Shown: in pieces, positions 12,798 to 17,504 of the stretch
How positions within the stretch are numbered: the stretch's first letter is position 1
How the letters are laid out: each line of letters starts with the position of its first letter
From: Candidatus Aerophobota bacterium
Lineage (GTDB): Bacteria; Aerophobota; Aerophobia; Aerophobales; AE-B3A
Direction of reading: 5' to 3'
Assembly (NCBI GenBank): GCA_030616535.1
Contig: JAUWXE010000012.1
Coordinates: 1 to 17,504 of the forward strand
Length of the DNA: 17,504 nucleotides
Translations under genes and position numbers: made by a program
The notes under the pieces: generated by a model
Told to the model about the DNA's origin: nothing
What the model saw: only the letters and a program-made list of their open reading frames with translations
The model's database searches: none

Positions 12798-14669
12798 TTA
12801 GGCCCTTTCACGATGCCTTCTTGCCAGAAGTATGATATCACGCAACTCCTCAATGTTTTTAGCGCGTAGCCAGTTCTTGTCAAAATCTGGATCTTGCGCA
12901 ATTTGTGCAATGGCTGATAATGCACGCAAATGGAAGTTCCTTTCGTCACGCGAGCCAACTAATACGAAGGCAGCATAGACAGGTGGCAAGTCTTGAGTGA
13001 AATTAATACCAGCCTCGCATCTTGCTATAACCAACTCGAATTTATGCTCACCATCAATAGTCATATGTGGAATGGCCAGCCCAGGTCGTATTTCTGTTGT
13101 TGACTCCTTCTCACGTGCAATAAAAGAATCGAGCAATTGTTTGGGATTAGTCTTTAATCGTTCAGCGATTTTCTTTGCCACAGTGGTGAAAAATTCTGTA
13201 AGTGTAATTTGTCTACCTATATCAATTATTTCACATTCTTTCACTAATTTGTCAAATCTATCCTCAACTATTTTATCACGCTCTCTTAAAACTTCGCGTA
13301 GCTCAGCGCCTAACGAATCACCGGCTATTTCTTTAGCGGTAACGCGCTCAACAATATGTATTAAGGCAGACTTGCGCATAAGCCTTTCACGAATGTAAAT
13401 CTTATGCCATAGAAGGCTGGCAACGATGAATCCACCTGTTGCCCAAAGGGCCACACTGCCCATCTCATATAAGAAAAAACCATAACTAATCAGTCCGAAG
13501 GTCTGTAACCAGGGATATAAGGGCGAAACGAATGCTGGCTTATAATTCAAAATTCTCGACTCCCGCATAATAATGCATGCCAGGAGCACGAATATAAACA
13601 ATATGATTTTCATGGCAGAGGCCACTTTTATAAGATTTTCAAGATTCAGAAAGAGTATAACCGTTATCATAAAAATTCCGGTAAATATTATAGAAAAATG
13701 GGGTGTGTTGAATCGCTTATTTACCTTGGCAAAAAATTCCGGTAAGAGCTGATCACGACTCATGGCCATAGGAAAGCGTGAGGCAGACAATATGCCAGCG
13801 TTAGCAGTAGAAACAAAAGCAAGTATTCCTGCCAATGCCATAATTATGCTACCAACTGTGCCAAAGATTTTATATCCACCGGTTGATATGGGGGTAAGTG
13901 AATGGGCAAATTGGTGCTCATCGAGTAAACCCACGGTTACAAAAATGGTTAACCCATAAAGGAGTAGTACCGTACAGAATGCCAAGATCATTGCGTAGGG
14001 AAGATTCTTTGCAGGATTCCTGACCTCTTCGGCAACGCTGGCAACTTTTGTGAGTCCGCCAAATGATATGAAGACCATACCCACTGCTGCAAATAGTGCC
14101 CTCTTACCAAAGGGCATAAACGGTGTATACCTGTGAACATTGAGTGACATCGACCCACGAGAGATATAGAGGAATAATAAAATGAAAAGTAGAGTTACCA
14201 GAAAAATCTGAAACCTTCCCGTGAGTTTGACACTTATCAAGTTAAGAATTATAAAAAATACACAAAATCCGACAGCAATGAATTTAATCTGCCAGTTGGT
14301 AATATTTGGATTGATCAATGTTGTAAATGCACCAATGCCAACTAATGCAAATGCACTTTTAAGACTAAGCGAGAACCAACTGGCAAACCCGCCTATTGTG
14401 CCCGCTGCCGAACCCATACTTCGCTCGATAAAGAAATAACTGCCGCCAGCTCTGGGCATAGCCGTGGCCAGTTCAGCCTTGGCAAATAATGCAGGTAAGA
14501 TTACTACACCCGCTAGAATGTAGACTAAAATTACCGCTGGTCCAACTTTAGCATAAACCAGCCCAGGAAGAATAAACAAACCAGAACTGATCATTGCACC
14601 AGCTGCAATGCAAAATACATCAATACCGCTCAGTTGACGGATTAACCTCTTATCTTGATTGCTATGCAT
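12798..14669 (-). CDS. APC-family amino-acid permease fused to a PTS EIIA domain
   Basis: The 623-residue product combines two known domains. Residues about 12-430 form an APC-superfamily permease with roughly 12 membrane helices, including GAMISSGLFILPG near the N-terminus and MPRAGGSYFFIERSMG around 71-86. After a charged linker (about 430-480) comes a type 2 PTS EIIA domain (about 485-620). It keeps REKESTTEIRPGLAIPH with the phospho-accepting His535, and a second conserved His580 in ERNFHLRAL. This spacing matches EIIA-Mtl and EIIA-Ntr proteins. A phosphorelay-controlled amino-acid transporter is the simplest inference; the substrate is unknown. HPr and enzyme I genes are not in the window. 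The gene has its own promoter but a weak ribosome binding site (AGGT). Confidence 0.93.
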   Translation of the reverse strand: MHSNQDKRLIRQLSGIDVFCIAAGAMISSGLFILPGLVYAKVGPAVILVYILAGVVILPALFAKAELATAMPRAGGSYFFIERSMGSAAGTIGGFASWFSLSLKSAFALVGIGAFTTLINPNITNWQIKFIAVGFCVFFIILNLISVKLTGRFQIFLVTLLFILLFLYISRGSMSLNVHRYTPFMPFGKRALFAAVGMVFISFGGLTKVASVAEEVRNPAKNLPYAMILAFCTVLLLYGLTIFVTVGLLDEHQFAHSLTPISTGGYKIFGTVGSIIMALAGILAFVSTANAGILSASRFPMAMSRDQLLPEFFAKVNKRFNTPHFSIIFTGIFMITVILFLNLENLIKVASAMKIILFIFVLLACIIMRESRILNYKPAFVSPLYPWLQTFGLISYGFFLYEMGSVALWATGGFIVASLLWHKIYIRERLMRKSALIHIVERVTAKEIAGDSLGAELREVLRERDKIVEDRFDKLVKECEIIDIGRQITLTEFFTTVAKKIAERLKTNPKQLLDSFIAREKESTTEIRPGLAIPHMTIDGEHKFELVIARCEAGINFTQDLPPVYAAFVLVGSRDERNFHLRALSAIAQIAQDPDFDKNWLRAKNIEELRDIILLARRHRERA

Positions 14670-14715
14670 AGCTTATTACCTGTTAATGCCAACTGTTTAT
14701 AAATCGTTACTGCCA

Positions 14716-14744
14716 ATTATATACGAAGTTCGCCTTTTAATCAA
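14716..14744 (-). promoter_or_regulatory. Promoter of the permease-EIIA gene
   Basis: On the minus strand there is a -35 TTGATT (14744-14739), a 17-base spacer and a perfect -10 TATAAT (14721-14716). The start would be near 14709, about 40 bases before the ATG at 14669. Confidence 0.6.
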
Positions 14745-14815
14745 ATAGGTTTGATAGAATGGTGAGGGGTCGGAGATGATAGATTTTATATTTTATGTAA
14801 ATTGAGGAAAGATGG

Positions 14816-15385
14816 TCAAGAACTTGCTGAGTTTGGCAGAAGTTGTTCTATGAGCTTAAAAGCATCCTGGCTTGCCCAATCTCTGGCTCCCAGGACCTTG
14901 CCTACTATCCTTCTCTCTGGATCGAGGAGATAAGTGGTGGGGATAGCTGTGATACCATAAGTATTTGCTGCTCCACCCCTGGAATCTAAAAGTACGGGGA
15001 AGGTGTATCCATTCTCCTTCACAAAGGAGCTTACCTTCTCTTTTCCCTCTCTAACATCCACAGCCAGAATCACAAAGTCCTCCTCCTTAAATTTCTGCCA
15101 TAGTTTCTCCATAGCGGGCATTTCTGCACGACAAGGAGGACACCAGGTAGCCCAGAAATTGAGGAAGACGACTTTTCCTTGAAAATCCTTTAGGCTCACC
15201 GGAGATCCTTCCAGATTCCCCAGGGTAAAATCCTTTGCTTTTACCGAAGGACTGATCTTTTGAACACCCAAAGATGAAAAGAAACCTCTGTACTTCTCTT
15301 CCTCCACTTTCTTCATTTTCACAGACAAGGTGTAAAGATAGAAATAAACAAGGAAAACAGCTACTAGCGAAACAACCCCTACCAT
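14816..15385 (-). CDS. TlpA/ResA-like membrane-anchored thioredoxin
   Basis: The product is a thiol-disulfide oxidoreductase facing the cell exterior, expected to receive electrons from CcdA and reduce cytochrome c apoproteins or other envelope thiols. The 189 residues comprise an N-terminal anchor (about 2-19), a charged linker, then a TlpA-type thioredoxin domain from about 48. This has FWATWCPPCRAEMP with the redox pair Cys82/Cys85, and the cis-proline loop ITAIPTTYLLD. The ATG at 15385 is the first canonical start in this frame and has no good ribosome binding site. The frame stays open upstream for 23 more codons with a basic stretch (REKTTKLRKW) that looks coding, back to the ccdA stop codon, with no ATG, GTG or TTG. 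The true N-terminus is therefore uncertain. Confidence 0.9.
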   Translation of the reverse strand: MVGVVSLVAVFLVYFYLYTLSVKMKKVEEEKYRGFFSSLGVQKISPSVKAKDFTLGNLEGSPVSLKDFQGKVVFLNFWATWCPPCRAEMPAMEKLWQKFKEEDFVILAVDVREGKEKVSSFVKENGYTFPVLLDSRGGAANTYGITAIPTTYLLDPERRIVGKVLGARDWASQDAFKLIEQLLPNSASS

Positions 15386-15454
15386 GATCCATTTTCTTAG
15401 CTTCGTCGTCTTCTCCCTCCATTGGATTTCAGGCCGCCATCTTAGCTTGATCCC

Positions 15455-16192
15455 TTAAAAACTGAACCTGCTTAAAAAGGAGAGCCACCGATTAAAGCTG
15501 GCTGTTAAAATCAGGAAATAATTGGTCATTAGGAGAATCCCTACCCCGACCAGAAAAATACCGCTTATTAAGGAAATTAATTGCAGGTGTCTCTTTAGCT
15601 TCTGATAACGCTCTAAGAAAGCTTCCAAGCCTAAAGAAACTAAGAAAAAAGGCAAGGCAAACCCTACCGAATAAACTGCTAAAAGAGCAATGCCGGATAG
15701 CATAGAATTAGTGGCAGAGGCATAAAAGAGGATAGAGGCAAGAATAGGGCCGATGCAGGGGGTCCAACCAGCGGCAAAGGCTACCCCCACTAAGGAAGAG
15801 CCAAGATAGCCCATTGGCTTTTCCTTAAGATGAAACCTCCTCTCCTTTTGAAGGAAATTTAGATTAATCAGTCCGGTAAATTGGATACCCAAGAGGATAA
15901 TAAAGGCTCCTCCTATTCTGGCTATCCATCCCTGATATTTAATGAGGATCTTTCCCGCCAGAGAAGCTGAGGCTCCCAGGAGAATAAAAATAAGAGAAAA
16001 ACCAAGAATGAACATTAAGGAGTGAATCATGGTAATCCTTCTTACCCTGGGGTTTCTTCCCTCTCTAATTAGCTCATCCAAGGAGATTCCGGTAATAAAG
16101 GAAAGATAGGAAGGAAGGAGGGGGAGAACACAAGGGGAAAGAAAGGAAAGGATTCCTGCCCCTAAGGCAATAAGGAAGGATACATTTTCCAT
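15455..16192 (-). CDS. ccdA: CcdA-family thiol-disulfide transporter
   Basis: CcdA moves reducing equivalents from cytoplasmic thioredoxin across the membrane to extracytoplasmic thioredoxins such as TlpA/ResA. The 245-residue product has six hydrophobic helices and the paired redox cysteines of the family: Cys21 in FLSPCVLPLLPSYL and Cys146 in AAGWTPCIGPILAS. The loop GISLDELIREGRNPRVRR and the length agree with CcdA. The thioredoxin gene follows on the same strand, 69 bases after the stop, and in the same reading frame. The ribosome binding site is weak, and an imperfect palindrome lies just before the start. Confidence 0.95.
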   Translation of the reverse strand: MENVSFLIALGAGILSFLSPCVLPLLPSYLSFITGISLDELIREGRNPRVRRITMIHSLMFILGFSLIFILLGASASLAGKILIKYQGWIARIGGAFIILLGIQFTGLINLNFLQKERRFHLKEKPMGYLGSSLVGVAFAAGWTPCIGPILASILFYASATNSMLSGIALLAVYSVGFALPFFLVSLGLEAFLERYQKLKRHLQLISLISGIFLVGVGILLMTNYFLILTASFNRWLSFLSRFSF

Positions 16193-16200
16193 TTCACTAT

Positions 16201-16226
16201 TGTATGTAGGAAATTATTTCCATACA
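16201..16226. promoter_or_regulatory. Imperfect palindrome directly upstream of ccdA
   Basis: TGTAT (16201-16205) pairs with ATACA (16222-16226), and GGAAAT (16209-16214) pairs with ATTTCC (16216-16221), with three unpaired bases on one side. It begins nine bases before the ccdA start codon. It could be an operator or a leader hairpin that affects translation. Confidence 0.35.
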
Positions 16227-16311
16227 TTGATGGTAAGCTTTATCCGCCGATTCTAATCTCGGGTTTTCATCTGCGTAAAAACAAATTTTATAGTCTTGAA
16301 TATCAAGTCAG

Positions 16312-16339
16312 ACAGTAGCGTAACTTCTTAATTTGTCAA
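16312..16339 (-). promoter_or_regulatory. Candidate promoter of ccdA-tlpA
   Basis: On the minus strand a perfect -35 TTGACA (16339-16334) is followed after 16 bases by TACTGT (16317-16312), which keeps only the most important T, A and final T of a -10. It would give a leader of about 110 bases containing the palindrome at 16201-16226 and a smaller CTTGA/TCAAG dyad at 16295-16307. Confidence 0.4.
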
Positions 16340-16391
16340 CTTCTTTTCTTTCAAATAACCAGAGCTATTATAGCAGTGAGCTCCTTTCAAT

Positions 16392-17012
16392 CTAATTTAC
16401 CGAAGAAGCAAATGAACCATAGTCAAAATTTAGTCTCCAGGGAATCTGATAACCGATTAAATTTCCTTGATAAGTTCCTACTAATTGCTGGTGCCAGGGA
16501 TCTAGATATGCCCACGCTTGGATATAATGTCCTCTTCCGGTATAGGTCCAGGAGATAGCCTGTTCACCACCTCCGGGGTAAAGATTCAACTCCATTCCGT
16601 CGATATCTACTAAAACGTACCAATTGGTAGCATTTCTTACAGTGACAACAGTGGTAGAAACGGAAGGAGTGTAAGTGGGCTGTGGCGAAGGAACATAGAT
16701 ACAGCGAGAGGGAGGCGGGGAAACATAGACTACTTCTCTAGGGCGCTGACCTATCTCTGAAATTGCTTTGGTCAAAAAATAAATTCCTCCAATGACTATT
16801 AGTCTGTCGATATCTCTATCGGTGAATCTTATTCTTATGGTCTCCCTTGGTCTATCCCTACGGTACGTGTAATACCGGTGATGCTGCCGTTGGTCATGCC
16901 TCCGGGTGCGGGCCGAGGCTACCGAGGGGGCCGCAATCACTGAAGAAATCAGGACCGAGACCACCATAATACCCACCAAAACCATGGCTATTCTTCCTTT
17001 TCCCATAAACAT
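16392..17012 (-). CDS. Unrecognised secreted or envelope protein
   Basis: The 206-residue product begins with a signal peptide (charged KGR, hydrophobic 9-27, likely cleavage after VASA around 34). A histidine/arginine/tyrosine-rich basic region follows (about 35-66, RRHDQRQHHRYYTYRRDRPR). Next come a moderately hydrophobic stretch (71-85), a proline-rich linker (98-115, SPPPSRC then PSPQPTYTP) and a C-terminal domain of alternating hydrophobic residues rich in Trp and Tyr (122-195), suggesting beta structure. There is one cysteine after the signal (104) and no lipobox. A near-perfect ribosome binding site (AAAGGAGGT, about 17019-17027) indicates strong translation. I recognise no family and assign no function. 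The 256-base gap upstream holds its leader and no other gene. Confidence 0.8.
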   Translation of the reverse strand: MFMGKGRIAMVLVGIMVVSVLISSVIAAPSVASARTRRHDQRQHHRYYTYRRDRPRETIRIRFTDRDIDRLIVIGGIYFLTKAISEIGQRPREVVYVSPPPSRCIYVPSPQPTYTPSVSTTVVTVRNATNWYVLVDIDGMELNLYPGGGEQAISWTYTGRGHYIQAWAYLDPWHQQLVGTYQGNLIGYQIPWRLNFDYGSFASSVN

Positions 17013-17238
17013 TTGAATACCTCCTTTAGGTGCAGCTTTTTTTCTGTACTCTCTCTAGCTTCTTACTTGATACGGCTTCAAACTTGCCTATTCTTGTGAT
17101 TTTCTTAAGGATCATCTCTTTGATCTGCTATTTTATCTGGCCAGGCTTTACAACTACTTTATTAGACTCCCAAAAATATCCAATGTTCCACATAAAGTGG
17201 CTGTTTCTTTAGAGTCTTTATCGAAGATTGACCAGAAC

Positions 17239-17258
17239 AGTGATAGCCCCTCATCACT
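17239..17258. terminator. Small hairpin downstream of the NifU-like gene
   Basis: AGTGAT (17239-17244) and ATCACT (17253-17258) form a 6-base stem with an 8-base loop, ten bases beyond the NifU-like stop. There is no T-tract on the minus strand, so termination is uncertain. Confidence 0.3.
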
Positions 17259-17268
17259 ACCTTCCTTT

Positions 17269-17490
17269 TCAGACGGCTTCCACCCTTTTTACTTCTGGAA
17301 CTTCCTTTTTAAGAACTCTTTCGATCCCCGCCTTTAAAGTCATCGTTGCCATGGGGCAACCTCCACAGGCTCCGGTGAGTCTAACCTTGACTACTCCCTC
17401 ATCACTAACTTCAATCAGTTCCACATCGCCCCCATCGGCTTGCAAGGATGGCCTTACTTTGGCCAGGGCTTTCTCAACCTTTTGCTGCAT
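17269..17490 (-). CDS. NifU C-terminal-domain Fe-S scaffold protein
   Basis: The 73-residue protein is a stand-alone Nfu domain, which holds a transient 4Fe-4S cluster and passes it to apoproteins. It has the family pattern VRPSLQADGGDVEL (12-25) and ACGGCPMATMTLKAGIE (41-57), with the cluster-binding cysteines Cys42 and Cys45 in C-x2-C. Nothing is missing and the length is normal for single-domain Nfu proteins. A ribosome binding site (GAGG) lies eight bases before the ATG, close to the window edge. The gene order beyond is not visible. Confidence 0.95.
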   Translation of the reverse strand: MQQKVEKALAKVRPSLQADGGDVELIEVSDEGVVKVRLTGACGGCPMATMTLKAGIERVLKKEVPEVKRVEAV

Positions 17491-17504
17491 TTTGTTTTCC
17501 TCTA

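Noticed and set aside
15087..15422. An open frame overlapping tlpA on the same strand, starting at an ATG at 15422.
   Set aside because: It reads tlpA in another frame and has no family resemblance. Its start is kept only as a hint of a possible frameshift at the tlpA 5' end.
17165..17216. AGACTC and GAGTCT separated by about 40 bases, plus a CCAC/GTGG hairpin, in the gap downstream of the NifU-like gene.
   Set aside because: The arms are short and widely spaced with no associated gene; too weak to call an RNA element.
1..17504. CRISPR arrays, tRNA or rRNA genes, insertion sequences, attachment sites.
   Set aside because: Reading both strands gave no regularly spaced repeats, no tRNA or rRNA signature, no transposase or integrase and no long terminal inverted repeats.

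Overview
The window looks like chromosomal DNA from an anaerobic or facultatively anaerobic, hydrogen-metabolising bacterium. Bacterial signs are purine-rich ribosome binding sites, sigma70-type promoters, an HU protein, Rex and RseC. Base composition is moderately AT-rich by eye. No rRNA, tRNA, CRISPR array, transposase or phage gene was seen, and I cannot name the phylum from the sequence alone.

Region 1 (1-6767, all + strand) is a [NiFe]-hydrogenase maturation block. It starts with the 3' end of a TPR-containing protein of unknown role. Then come a HycI-type hydrogenase maturation protease, hypF, hypC, hypD and hypE, and the NADH/NAD+-sensing repressor gene rex. hypA, hypB and the hydrogenase subunits are not in the window. 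The protease resembles HycI, the type that matures H2-evolving group 4 enzymes.

Region 2 (6841-8348, +) is a two-gene rnfD-rnfG unit. Both products keep their likely covalent-FMN threonine motif, but rnfC, rnfE, rnfA and rnfB are absent on either side. Region 3 (8409-9909, -) is an arsenic resistance pair, arsR-acr3, with a well-formed promoter and operator. Region 4 (10087-10747, +) holds an rseC-like gene and a small DUF2007-type gene. RseC is a known functional partner of Rnf/Rsx, so the arsenic pair sits between two parts of what may be one redox module.

Region 5 (10748-12385, +) has a probable unannotated 43-codon ORF and two membrane-protein genes that share a nearly identical SHOCT C-terminal tail. 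Region 6 is HU (12476-12748, +) facing a large gene (12798-14669, -) for an APC amino-acid permease fused to a PTS EIIA domain. Region 7 (14816-17490, -) has a TlpA-like thioredoxin, CcdA, an unrecognised secreted protein and a NifU C-terminal-domain Fe-S scaffold.

Taken together the window is rich in redox functions: hydrogenase maturation, Rex, flavinylated RnfDG, RseC, CcdA/TlpA and Nfu. None is a clearly new system. The parts most worth a second look are the orphan RnfDG pair split from RseC by arsenic genes, the permease-EIIA fusion, the paired SHOCT membrane proteins, and the ccdA/tlpA junction, where the two genes share a frame and tlpA has no canonical upstream start.
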